47,319 bases of DNA from Nanobdellota archaeon. GTDB taxonomy: Archaea; Nanobdellota; Nanobdellia; Woesearchaeales; UBA9642. The position numbers and the translations under genes are program-made. Every line of letters starts with the position of its first letter. The stretch's first letter is position 1. Positions 31,930 to 39,618 of the stretch are shown piece after piece. The DNA is taken from contig JAKAKR010000009.1 of assembly GCA_021813435.1 (NCBI GenBank), positions 1-47,319 of the forward strand, in the 5' to 3' direction. A model generated the notes under the pieces. That model saw nothing but the letters and a program-made list of their open reading frames with translations. It ran no database searches and was not told the DNA's origin.

Positions 31930-32605
31930 CCTTGACGATCTTTCCGTCTTTTAATCGTATCCTTCGCTCAGCGTGTTCTGCAAGATTCATATCATGCGTG
32001 ACCATGATGATGGTCTTTCCTTCACGCTTCCATAATCGTTCGAGTAATGCCATGACCTCTGTTCCTGAACTCGTATCAAGGTTCCCTGTAGGCTCATCTG
32101 CAAGGATCACTTCAGGATCATTTGATAATGCGCGGGCAATAGCGACACGCTGCTGCTGTCCGCCGGATAATTGCGATGGGAGGTGATGCATACGATCAGA
32201 AAGTCCGACAATCTCAAGGAGTGCGATTGCCTTCTTGCGCGCTTCACCTGCAGGAGTGTCCTGGAATTCAAGAGGGAGCATGACATTTTCAAGCGCAGTA
32301 AGGTTAGGGATGAGATTGAACTGCTGGAATATGAACCCGATCTTTTGCCCGCGGATCTGCGCAAGGGTCGATTCTGAGAGCTTTGCAATGTCCTTGCCGT
32401 CAAGAAAGATGACTCCGCGCGTAGGCAGGTCAAGACATCCGACAAGATTCATCATGGTGCTCTTTCCTGAACCGCTTGATCCGACAATGGCGACAAACTC
32501 ACCCTTGGTGATATGGACATCGACACCCTGGAGCGCATTGACCTCTACCTCACCCATGGAATACACTTTCCAAACGTCGGTTAATTGTATGACAGTCTGT
32601 TTCAT
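31922..32605 (-). CDS. MacB/LolD-type ABC transporter ATPase
   Basis: A 227-aa nucleotide-binding subunit. Walker A is GSSGSGKST (42-50), Q-loop FIFQQFNL, signature LSGGQ (146-150), Walker B VILADE (166-171), D-loop GNLD, and H-switch His204. LVGCLDLPTRG and the short length are typical of the LolD/MacB group. It pairs with the permease at 29203. Its ATG overlaps the stop of the upstream membrane protein gene by 4 nt, and it overlaps the CARDB gene by 8 nt. Confidence 0.96.
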   Translation of the reverse strand: MKQTVIQLTDVWKVYSMGEVEVNALQGVDVHITKGEFVAIVGSSGSGKSTMMNLVGCLDLPTRGVIFLDGKDIAKLSESTLAQIRGQKIGFIFQQFNLIPNLTALENVMLPLEFQDTPAGEARKKAIALLEIVGLSDRMHHLPSQLSGGQQQRVAIARALSNDPEVILADEPTGNLDTSSGTEVMALLERLWKREGKTIIMVTHDMNLAEHAERRIRLKDGKIVKGE

Positions 32606-33036
32606 GGTCTTGCGGCAAATGGTTCCCTTAAATCCGGGCCACGTTCAGGGTCGCGGCTATGATCAAGTCCATCATAGAATTGCATCTCTATATGCATGAG
32701 TATCTTTCCGGTTTGGACATCAATAATATAATTGTGTTTGATGGATGGCGCAGAGAACGTCACCTCAATAGTCTGTGTTGTCGTATGGTTGAGCGGGATG
32801 CTGCGGATATGATCAGAGACCTTTACAGTGTAGGCGGTCGCATTGATCCCCTGGGTTTGCAAGTCGCTTTCTGCGATGGATTTGGCATACGCAATCTGTT
32901 CCGGCGTTGCGATAGCGGCCTTGGATCGGTAATGATACGCGCGCCATATCCCTAAGATGATGATTGCAACAAAGATAATGATAAATATGAATGCAATGGT
33001 TTTCCAGATATTTCTTTTCTTTTTTGCCATGGTCAT
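32602..33036 (-). CDS. Single-pass membrane protein with PepSY-like exterior domain
   Basis: About 144 aa with one transmembrane helix near the N-terminus (about 16-36, AFIFIIIFVAIIILGIW). The exterior domain has SIAESDLQTQGINATAYTVKVS and HNYIIDVQTGKILMHIEMQF, the latter resembling the end of PepSY domains. It is the first gene of the ABC operon and overlaps the ATPase start by 4 nt. The open frame extends to 33123, but ATG 33034-33036 (or the ATG two codons on) is chosen because of GAGG just upstream and a TATA box (ACTATATATACT, about 33088-33101) that puts transcription near 33069. Confidence 0.72.
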   Translation of the reverse strand: MTMAKKKRNIWKTIAFIFIIIFVAIIILGIWRAYHYRSKAAIATPEQIAYAKSIAESDLQTQGINATAYTVKVSDHIRSIPLNHTTTQTIEVTFSAPSIKHNYIIDVQTGKILMHIEMQFYDGLDHSRDPERGPDLREPFAARP

Positions 33037-33087
33037 TTTCCTCACACGCAACACTCTACATTCGCGTACTTGCGATAATCTGCAGTA

Positions 33088-33190
33088 TGCAGTATATATA
33101 GTAAAGAGAAGATGTAACAACATATAGATATTTCCTGAAACCGTTTCATTTTAGTGAAACAACTTCATCGCTATAATAACATTTAAATAA
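33088..33190. promoter_or_regulatory. Divergent promoters with three-half-site operator (33136-33160)
   Basis: Three alternating half-sites are seen: TGAAAC (33136-33141), GTTTCA (33143-33148) and TGAAAC (33155-33160). The first two make the perfect palindrome TGAAACCGTTTCA; the last two make GTTTCA-N6-TGAAAC. They lie between the minus-strand TATA of the ABC operon (33088-33101) and the plus-strand TATA (CATTTAAATAAT, 33179-33190) of the membrane-bound winged-helix gene. The site is about 35 bp from the first TATA box and 20 bp from the second, so one bound protein could control both directions. Confidence 0.7.
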
Positions 33191-33210
33191 TGGCGCGCGA
33201 TACTAAGACG

Positions 33211-33717
33211 ATGAGACGGTTCACTGTCCTTATCGCGATGGTACTCCTTGTCGCATCCATTGTATTCTTGGTCTATCTCTTATTCAATCCGCAACCGATC
33301 CAGATTGTTCTTGAAACCGGACAGGAAATCACGACAAAAAGCCCTGATTATTTTACCATCACGACTGCCATGATCCTTATCACCTGCTCATTCATCATCG
33401 GCGCATCGATCATGTACCTCTATTATAATGCAGATGCCGCAACAGTAATCACCCGGCACACTGCATCAGAGCATAAGGTCGAAGGACATACCCCTGGCGC
33501 GTACGATCTTATCATCCCTCTTTTGCGTGATGATGAGAAAAAAGCAGTGCATATCATCAAGGAACATCACGGGGAGATGCTCCAGAACGAACTCGTCCTC
33601 AAATTAGGGATATCAAAAGTCAAGACCACGCGCATCCTTGCAAGTCTTGAGCGAAAACAAGTCATTACCAAACATCGGCATGGGATGACGAACAGCATCA
33701 AACTGAAACATGTGTAA
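33211..33717 (+). CDS. Membrane-anchored winged-helix transcription regulator (COG2512-like)
   Basis: A 168-aa protein with two transmembrane helices (about 4-25 and 43-65) enclosing a short exterior loop, a linker, and a C-terminal winged helix: DDEKKAVHIIKEHHGEMLQNELVLKLGISKVKTTRILASLERKQVITKHRHGMTNSIKL (described in pieces: recognition helix region SKVKTTRIL, wing KHRHGMTN). This is the layout of archaeal COG2512 membrane regulators. ATG 33211 is chosen over ATG 33190 because the TATA box lies 26 nt upstream of it and ATG 33190 falls at the box itself. Divergent from the ABC operon with an operator between. Confidence 0.85.
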   Translation: MRRFTVLIAMVLLVASIVFLVYLLFNPQPIQIVLETGQEITTKSPDYFTITTAMILITCSFIIGASIMYLYYNADAATVITRHTASEHKVEGHTPGAYDLIIPLLRDDEKKAVHIIKEHHGEMLQNELVLKLGISKVKTTRILASLERKQVITKHRHGMTNSIKLKHV

Positions 33718-33793
33718 TATCGCCCGTGTACTATTCCGGCGTACTGTTATTATAGTGGTACTGTGGTGAATATCTCTTTTGAAATGGTGTATG

Positions 33794-34375
33794 ATGGCAG
33801 ATATCGTCAATTTATCAAAAAAACTTTTTTATGACCGGCTGAAGAAATATCCTCTTGCAAAAGGAGGTTACTATTTTCACGTTCCAGAAGTCGAACGATG
33901 GGCAAGAATTATCCTCCAGAAGAATCCGGATATCGATGCCGAAGTTGTCCTGGTTGCGGTTTGGCTTCACGATATCGGTTCGTTTCCTCACACCAAGCAA
34001 GATCATGCACGCGATCATGCAGTTGCAGGGATGCGGATTGCAAATGTTTTCCTAAAAAAACATCATTATGATGCGCAAAAAACAAGAATGATCCTGCATT
34101 GCATACGCGCGCATCGGTGTCGGGATGTCAAACCAAAAACCAAAGAGGCAAAATGCGTTGCCTGTTCTGATTCTGCAAGCCATTTGACTGATTATGTGTA
34201 TCTTCGCATGATGATAGACGCAAGAACAATCAATGATAAACAATTAGCAGGATACGCGCGCGATAAATTGGAACGGGACTATGACGACCTCTCATTTTTT
34301 CCTCACATACAAAAAGAATTGACGCCGCTCTACCTTGCCTGGAAACGATTGCTCAGCGAATATCACAAGATATGA
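33794..34375 (+). CDS. HD-domain metal-dependent phosphohydrolase
   Basis: About 193 aa. HD signature: FHVPEVERWA (His29), VAVWLHDIGSFPH (His59-Asp60, His66), DHARDHAVAGMRIA (His71, His75) and CSDSASHLTDYVYL (Asp). HD proteins hydrolyse phosphate esters in nucleotides or oligonucleotides. It resembles small YedJ/YfbR-like archaeal HD proteins. The start is uncertain: ATG 33794 or 33791; the TTG at 33779 is the longest option. A TATA-like box (about 33749-33757) supports a start near 33780. It is next to the regulator on the same strand, 76 nt on, with no clear link. Confidence 0.85.
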   Translation: MADIVNLSKKLFYDRLKKYPLAKGGYYFHVPEVERWARIILQKNPDIDAEVVLVAVWLHDIGSFPHTKQDHARDHAVAGMRIANVFLKKHHYDAQKTRMILHCIRAHRCRDVKPKTKEAKCVACSDSASHLTDYVYLRMMIDARTINDKQLAGYARDKLERDYDDLSFFPHIQKELTPLYLAWKRLLSEYHKI

Positions 34376-34415
34376 TTGACTAAGTATGATTGACTAATGG
34401 CAAGAGATCCTGTTT

Positions 34416-35087
34416 CTACCCTTCATGCACAATTGTTCGTTCCTTGAGATATTCCTTGTCAACACGCCACAGGATTGCGATGATTCCCAAAGCAAGAAGC
34501 GCGCCAAGGGTGTTTGCAAGCATATCCCACTGGTAATCATAGACAAGCATATCAGTCTGCAATTGAGTCGGAACCTCGATGCGTTGCAGGACTGTCCCGA
34601 TATCTGCTGCATAATCCCCCTCGCTGAGCATGGTTGCGCCAGTAAACTTCATATATTGCGATCCGACAAACTCAAGATTCTTTGCGACAGCGCCAATGCC
34701 AAGGACGATAAGGAATGCAGCCATTGCCTTTTTGACCGGGAATTTCTTTGCATGCGCAATAAGGAGATAGAATACGATGATAGTAATGGAGAGGCAATTG
34801 AGGAAATGGATATACTTGTCGTATCCAATGCCAAAGATGAGATATTCAAAGAATCCGAAAACAACGCCCATGAGATGGAAGAGGATGGGGACAAAGCCGA
34901 GCGCGACTGCAACCGGCGGCACATAATACTTGCGCTGCAAGAAATAGAATGCAACAATGATGACAAGCCCGCCAATACAGTCCTTGACAAAACCCGGCAC
35001 TGCAAATGCCGCATACACGCCAAATCCGATAGTGATGATTGCCATCACAAGAAACATGATGTTGATGGTCTTCTCATACTTGTGCAT
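34416..35087 (-). CDS. YjdF/DUF2238-like membrane protein, copy 1
   Basis: A 223-aa protein with about six transmembrane helices. Conserved family points: IGYDKYIHFLN, GAVAKNLEFVGSQY and YDYQWDMLANTLGALLAL. The D-K-x-x-H, E-F-x-G and D-x-x-W-D-M-x-x-N motifs, with charged residues at the membrane, resemble the DUF2238 (YjdF) family of unknown function. The usual ExNEF is KNLEF here. ATG 35087 is preferred to ATG 35102 because the TATA box (ATTTAAAT, 35110-35117) is 26 nt from it. It is one of three diverged copies in this region. Confidence 0.82.
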   Translation of the reverse strand: MHKYEKTINIMFLVMAIITIGFGVYAAFAVPGFVKDCIGGLVIIVAFYFLQRKYYVPPVAVALGFVPILFHLMGVVFGFFEYLIFGIGYDKYIHFLNCLSITIIVFYLLIAHAKKFPVKKAMAAFLIVLGIGAVAKNLEFVGSQYMKFTGATMLSEGDYAADIGTVLQRIEVPTQLQTDMLVYDYQWDMLANTLGALLALGIIAILWRVDKEYLKERTIVHEG

Positions 35088-35159
35088 AGGGTAGAGAAGC
35101 ATCCGTCACTATTTAAATTTTTGGAAAAATCAGCAAGCATAGCCTGCGCTCCTCGAAAA

Positions 35160-35852
35160 TTATACAATGACTTCCGGTTCTGCATCCTTGCTATGCGGGA
35201 TGACCTGGAAACTCCACAGGAGACTGATGAGAAGCAGCGCTGCAATTGATCCGCCAAGATTGAATATCATATCCCAGTACGAATCATACACCTGAAAGTC
35301 CTGTTTCAATTTTGAAAGTCCCTCAGGCATGAGGGGCTTGCCGATCCTGATGCCTTCCTGATACATCAAGGTATTCTCGAGATCGCCCTGGCTAAACATC
35401 GTCGGTCCAGTGACATTCAGGTATGTTGATCCCGCAAATTCGTTGATCTCATTGAATGATCCGAATCCAAGGGCGATAAGGAGCGCTGCAATGCCTTTCT
35501 TGATGGGATCGCGTTTCGAATGCGCAATTAATACAAAGAACACCACAAATGCTACGGCAAACGAATTGATGAAATGCGTATACTTGTCGTATCCAATGTC
35601 AAAAAACATCATGCTGAATAATCCTAGTACCACGCCGATGGTATGCAAGAATACCGGGATGAATCCGACGATAATGACCCCGGGCGGAAGGGGATAAGTC
35701 TCTTCGATAAGATAAAATGCTCCGATGAATGCAAGACCGAAGATGCAATCAATGACAAAGGGCTGTCCTTTGAGGATCGAGACAATGAGAAATATCAATT
35801 CAAGGATGAATGCGAAGATGAATAGTTCCCTGCTGGCTGAATGGTGTGTCAC
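35160..35852 (-). CDS. YjdF/DUF2238-like membrane protein, copy 2
   Basis: A 230-aa protein with about six helices. Motifs: IGYDKYTHFIN, GSFNEINEFAGSTY and DSYWDMIFNLGGSIAALLL. It has a longer loop (about 150-185, GDLENTLMYQEGIRIGKPLMP) before the last helix than the other copies. The start is GTG 35852, 26 nt from a TATA box (ATATAAAT, 35873-35880 on the minus strand), and likely leaderless. Its promoter is separate from copy 1 and from the glycosyltransferase. Confidence 0.82.
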   Translation of the reverse strand: MTHHSASRELFIFAFILELIFLIVSILKGQPFVIDCIFGLAFIGAFYLIEETYPLPPGVIIVGFIPVFLHTIGVVLGLFSMMFFDIGYDKYTHFINSFAVAFVVFFVLIAHSKRDPIKKGIAALLIALGFGSFNEINEFAGSTYLNVTGPTMFSQGDLENTLMYQEGIRIGKPLMPEGLSKLKQDFQVYDSYWDMIFNLGGSIAALLLISLLWSFQVIPHSKDAEPEVIV

Positions 35853-35889
35853 ACTGCCTCAGAGTGTCAAGCATTTATATTGTTTATCA

Positions 35890-37056
35890 CTATCGCGCTT
35901 TGCTGCGCGCATGCGTTATGCATTGTGCAAGTGCGTCTTCGAGTATTGTGGTGGCGGCTTCGGCAGTATGTTTTTTCGCGCGGGTCAGCGATGATTGGGA
36001 AAGTTTTTCCCGGAGTTTTGGATTGCGCGTGATGTCAAGGACTGCGCGTGCAAGGGCTGTCGGAGAATTTTTCTTGACGAGAATTCCGTTCCCTTCTGCG
36101 AGTTCACGGATGCCTGCAGTATCCGGCCCAATGATAGGCAATCCACGGAATAATGCTTCGATGATGCTGATGGGCTGCACTTCAGTGTTGCTCATGGTGA
36201 CAAATGCCGTGAACTGTTCAAGAAACCTCGTCTCAAGCAGGATTTTATTTTCCAGAGGACCGAGGATATGGATGTATTCTGATGCGTGTTTTTTTCGCAC
36301 AGTCTCCTCAAGTTTTTTGCGCAGATGCCCTTCACCGATGATATAGAGTTTGATGGACGCGTTTTTCTGATGCGCCAGCATGAATCCTGCAATGAGTGTA
36401 GAGAGATTCTTGTCGCGTGAGACGCGTCCGACATAGACAAACGCTGGTTTCTTGATGGAGTGCGGACTTGTCTTGCGTTTTATCTTTTTATGGTCGATGG
36501 CATTATTGATGACTGTGATTGGCGTTGTGATCTGATGTTTCTGGAGTTCTTTTTTGATATCGATTGATGGACTGATGACGAGGTCTGCACTATTGTAGCA
36601 GTAGCGGGTGTATGCCCACGCGATATACTGGGCAGTATCGGTCTTTCCAAGATTTCCTAAATAAGAAAGATATTCCTTGCTTGCAATACGCGTATGAAAT
36701 ATCCCGACGAGTGGAATCGCAAACATCCGTGCAAGAATGATGGATTTCAAACCGAGTGTTCCTGGCGTCTGGAAATAGATGATGTCCGGCTTGATGCGCT
36801 TGATGCGCTGCACATCCTTCACGCCGATGATGCTGGTGAATTTGATCTCCGGATAGAAGAAGAGTCCCTTGCCGTCAACATAATGTATCTTTACTTGAGG
36901 ATTGATGATGCCGCGGGGGATCTTTGGCGTATCGCGCGTTGCAAGGATATCAATGTGATGCCCGCGCGCAACAAGGGTGTTTGCAGTCACGATAACATAA
37001 TTGAGCACTCCGCTCATGAGTGGATAAAATGAGTCTGTGGTGATAAGGATTCGCAT
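35890..37056 (-). CDS. GT4-family glycosyltransferase
   Basis: A 388-aa GT-B fold retaining glycosyltransferase. N-terminal MRILITTDSFYPLMSGVLNYV is the acceptor-side block. The C-terminal domain has FVYVGRVSRDKNLSTLIAGF, LYIIGEGHLRKKLE and the donor site SIIEALFRGLPIIGPDTAGIRELAEG, with Glu of the EX7E motif (FVTMSNTEVQPISIIEALFRG). The closest relatives by pattern are diacylglycerol or phosphatidylinositol glycosyltransferases, so glycolipid synthesis is plausible. It lies 24 nt downstream of membrane-protein copy 3, which suggests co-transcription and a link to the envelope. Confidence 0.9.
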   Translation of the reverse strand: MRILITTDSFYPLMSGVLNYVIVTANTLVARGHHIDILATRDTPKIPRGIINPQVKIHYVDGKGLFFYPEIKFTSIIGVKDVQRIKRIKPDIIYFQTPGTLGLKSIILARMFAIPLVGIFHTRIASKEYLSYLGNLGKTDTAQYIAWAYTRYCYNSADLVISPSIDIKKELQKHQITTPITVINNAIDHKKIKRKTSPHSIKKPAFVYVGRVSRDKNLSTLIAGFMLAHQKNASIKLYIIGEGHLRKKLEETVRKKHASEYIHILGPLENKILLETRFLEQFTAFVTMSNTEVQPISIIEALFRGLPIIGPDTAGIRELAEGNGILVKKNSPTALARAVLDITRNPKLREKLSQSSLTRAKKHTAEAATTILEDALAQCITHARSKAR

Positions 37057-37080
37057 GGTGGTATGCTCTCATCTATTGTT

Positions 37081-37704
37081 TTATTTTTTTACCTTCTGTT
37101 GTCTTATCCGATCCGCTACTGCGACAAGGAGTATGGCGCTTACTGATCCGAACGTATTAAAGATCATATCCCATTGGGTATCATAGCGTTGGAGATCCGC
37201 AGTGGATGGTGGAAGCTCATCGCCCATGCTAAACATCCCCGCATTGTTCTGGTGAAGATAGGCTGATCCTACGAATTCATTGATTTCATTGATCGCGCCA
37301 AGGCCGATAATGATAAGGACAACTGCAATCATCTTGAGTATGCGATGCGTCCTTTTCCTTGCAGTAAGCATGAAATAGAGGAGATAGGACGCGCAAAACG
37401 CGAAAAAGAAGTGGGCATACTTATCATAACCTATACCAAAAAGTGTGACGCCGAATAATCCGAAAACCCCTCCGAATGAGAGAAGGATTGGCAGAAATCC
37501 CACGATGATTGCATGGATCGGCGCCGGATACTTGCGCTCCACAACGTAAAATATGACAACAGCTATGGTCTCAAACAGGAAATCTGCGACAAACGCTGAT
37601 TTGAGAATGTAGGTGACTGCAAAGGTAATGATTGCGAATAAGAATGCGACAAGAAAAATGATGTTCTTATGCCTTCTGGCTTTTTTCTCTGACTCACGGA
37701 CCAT
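37081..37704 (-). CDS. YjdF/DUF2238-like membrane protein, copy 3
   Basis: A 207-aa protein with about six helices and the shortest of the three copies. Motifs: IGYDKYAHFFFAF, GAINEINEFVGSAY and DTQWDMIFNTFGSVSAILL; DTQWDM is closest to the bacterial YjdF consensus. Both ends are Lys/Arg-rich. It is followed 24 nt later by the glycosyltransferase and preceded by the tRNA-Ser locus. No clear TATA box is visible upstream. Confidence 0.83.
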   Translation of the reverse strand: MVRESEKKARRHKNIIFLVAFLFAIITFAVTYILKSAFVADFLFETIAVVIFYVVERKYPAPIHAIIVGFLPILLSFGGVFGLFGVTLFGIGYDKYAHFFFAFCASYLLYFMLTARKRTHRILKMIAVVLIIIGLGAINEINEFVGSAYLHQNNAGMFSMGDELPPSTADLQRYDTQWDMIFNTFGSVSAILLVAVADRIRQQKVKK

Positions 37705-37730
37705 GGTTATGAAAGATTATTGGGAATGAT

Positions 37731-37808
37731 TACGCCGGCGCCCGATAACAAAAATCATTGATTTTTGGAACCGTGCCCGGTGCTATCGCAAACATACGCC
37801 GGCGCCCG
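37731..37808. repeat. 14-bp duplication of the tRNA-Ser 3' end with an intervening palindrome
   Basis: TACGCCGGCGCCCG occurs at 37731-37744 and again at 37795-37808, where it covers the discriminator, acceptor 3' strand and part of the T stem of tRNA-Ser. Between the copies is a 9-bp inverted repeat with a one-base centre, CAAAAATCA-T-TGATTTTTG (37749-37767). This looks like a pair of att sites or a scar of an integrated element. Confidence 0.75.
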
Positions 37809-37911
37809 GATTTGAACCGGGAAACCTTGCGGAACAGGATTACTTTTGTGCATTGCTACATGCTACAATGCAGTTCCAGTCCTGCGCAGTACCAGATTGT
37901 GCCACGCCGGC
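37797..37911 (-). tRNA. tRNA-Ser(GGA) with a 33-nt intron
   Basis: Read on the minus strand. Acceptor GCCGGCG pairs perfectly with CGCCGGC. The D arm has three pairs with GGTA in the loop. The anticodon stem is CAGGA/TCCTG with loop start CTGGAA, giving anticodon GGA. A long variable arm (TCCGCAAGGT) and discriminator G73 are both serine features. T arm CCCGG-TTCAAAT-CCGGG. The anticodon loop is split after position 37 by a 33-nt intron containing a hairpin (TGCATTG/CAATGCA), the canonical archaeal 37/38 site cut by the splicing endonuclease. CCA is not encoded. A TATA-like CTATTAAAAGC lies upstream (about 37941-37951). Confidence 0.93.
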
Positions 37912-38003
37912 AATATTGACTAATCCTCGAATCAGAAGTTGCTTTTAATAGTTTGTGTTTTTGACCGCAATGATTATAAATCTCAGAGAATTCTACTCAT
38001 CTC

Positions 38004-38447
38004 ATGGGTGCGAACCGTACTCCGAGAAAAAATATCCCTGGAACAGGCCAGAACGCAAGTAGTACTGTAGAGCGGGGGTATTTGCAAAACTTCTCACATT
38101 ATATTGCGACACTTTCCACCTGGAACCCCACTGCGCTGGTCCACACCTTTATTGACACTTACCAGCTCTTATATCAAAAACAGGCATCACGTCTGAAAAA
38201 TCATGAACTCCACTCCAAGTCGCCCCTGCTTTCTGATGAGACCGCTGTTGCGATCATTGTCGAGGCAATCCGGGCGAACACGCCAGAATACCGTCATGAA
38301 TTCCAGCGTGAACTATACGCTGTCATCCATGCGCGAACCATAGACGCAGTCGCAAAAGAAGAATATGAATCCATCGCGCATCTTCCGAGCGTGCCCTGGT
38401 ATTATTTCCTGCGCGTCTACGAGATCGATGCATTTATCTCAAAATAG
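38004..38447 (+). CDS. Hypothetical protein
   Basis: A 147-aa protein with a basic, disordered N-terminus (about 1-22) and a mainly helical remainder (WNPTALVHTFIDTYQLLYQ; DETAVAIIVEAIRANTPEYRHEFQREL). No known motif. A TATA box (GATTATAAAT, 37972-37981) lies about 26 nt from ATG 38004, which supports a leaderless start. It is transcribed away from the tRNA gene. Function unknown. Confidence 0.65.
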   Translation: MGANRTPRKNIPGTGQNASSTVERGYLQNFSHYIATLSTWNPTALVHTFIDTYQLLYQKQASRLKNHELHSKSPLLSDETAVAIIVEAIRANTPEYRHEFQRELYAVIHARTIDAVAKEEYESIAHLPSVPWYYFLRVYEIDAFISK

Positions 38448-38486
38448 TTGATGAAGAATAGTGGGATTTACCTGATTTTTGCTGTT

Positions 38487-38987
38487 CTAGAACCGGTTCA
38501 TATTCAGGTAGCTTCTGATCTCGTTTTCGACATCAGTGGCGTCACGTATCGCTTCAGTATCATAACCTGAAGTATAGACCTTATAGATGAACTTGTCAAA
38601 AATATTCTTGACAAAATAAAATATCGGTCTTGTCTCCCATTTATTCTCATAATCCGTGACGACATACGCATCAAAATAGAATTCTGCGCGTCCCTTGTTA
38701 AGCTTGACCTTGATTGCGTCCTTTTCGACCTCAATCTCGGTCATCTTCGAGAATATCATGAATATCCTGATGTCGATTCTTGCGTAATCAGAAACCTTCT
38801 TGTAAGGGATGATCTCGAGCACGATCTGTTTTTCGCTCTCTGAAATATCCTCCCAATTCTTGATCTCCTGCTTCTCATAGCCGTGATCCTTGAACCATTT
38901 GTCGATGGTACGATAGAGTTCCCTGAGGTTGAATACGCCCTCGTACGAGATGGATTTTCCATCGATTAATGTCTTGATTTCAGCCAT
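38487..38987 (-). CDS. Hypothetical protein, paralogue A
   Basis: A 166-aa alpha/beta soluble protein. It shares an N-terminal pattern with the next gene (ISYEGVFNLRELYRTIDKWFKDHGY against IRYKGVFDFEGLYRMMHAWLINKRF, each seen in pieces), a charged middle (YARIDIRIFMIFSKMTEIEVE) and a Tyr/Phe-rich C-terminal part. No catalytic motif is evident. The TATA-like GTATTTAAAC lies at the end of the upstream gene. The duplicate arrangement suggests the two proteins work together or form a heteromer; this is an inference. Confidence 0.72.
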   Translation of the reverse strand: MAEIKTLIDGKSISYEGVFNLRELYRTIDKWFKDHGYEKQEIKNWEDISESEKQIVLEIIPYKKVSDYARIDIRIFMIFSKMTEIEVEKDAIKVKLNKGRAEFYFDAYVVTDYENKWETRPIFYFVKNIFDKFIYKVYTSGYDTEAIRDATDVENEIRSYLNMNRF

Positions 38988-39011
38988 GAGCCTCTTTTTT
39001 TATGCATGCAA

Positions 39012-39539
39012 TCAGTATGCGTTTGATGAGGATTCGGTGTTTAAATACTTTTTTATCTTGGTCTGCAGGTCGTACATCCCATACGTGAGCGAATCCGCAT
39101 GCTTGATCCGCCAGTCCCAATAGATTATTTTGTCCTGGTAGAATTTTCCCAGTCTTTTTGCAAACGGCCCGCTATTATCGAATTTTCCTGTATAATCGAG
39201 CTGGAGGAGTGCGTCGATTTTTACCTCCATGCGTGACTTTGTCATCTTTGCCTTCTTGCCATCCTTGATGACCTCGACCTCTGCAAAATCCCAGAGGTGA
39301 AAATAGACCGTGATATATTCCTTGACATACTCGGTGACTTTTTTTTCTGCCTTCCACTTAATCTCGAGCTCATTACCGAATGGCGTATAGACCTTGTCCT
39401 TGTAGAGGTCCTCATGGAATAAGAAACGCTTGTTGATGAGCCAGGCATGCATCATACGATAGAGCCCTTCAAAATCAAACACACCCTTATACCGTATGAT
39501 AATCGGTCCGCTATTGAGTACACTAAACGATTCGCCCAT
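39012..39539 (-). CDS. Hypothetical protein, paralogue B
   Basis: A 175-aa protein homologous by eye to paralogue A over its whole length: GVFDFEGLYRMMHAWL, KKVTEYVKEYITVYFHLWDFAEVEV and a later Tyr-rich C-terminal half. It is 24 nt upstream of paralogue A on the same strand. AAGGAGTG precedes the ATG, and a TATA box (ATTTAAATACT) lies near 39562-39572. Function unknown; possibly a small conserved DPANN family. Confidence 0.73.
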   Translation of the reverse strand: MGESFSVLNSGPIIIRYKGVFDFEGLYRMMHAWLINKRFLFHEDLYKDKVYTPFGNELEIKWKAEKKVTEYVKEYITVYFHLWDFAEVEVIKDGKKAKMTKSRMEVKIDALLQLDYTGKFDNSGPFAKRLGKFYQDKIIYWDWRIKHADSLTYGMYDLQTKIKKYLNTESSSNAY

Positions 39540-39618
39540 ACTACACTCCTTAAAAAGACGAGTATTTAAATGTTGCTGTTTGAAGATACGGTTATTTTTT
39601 AGAATTATCTAACTCCTA

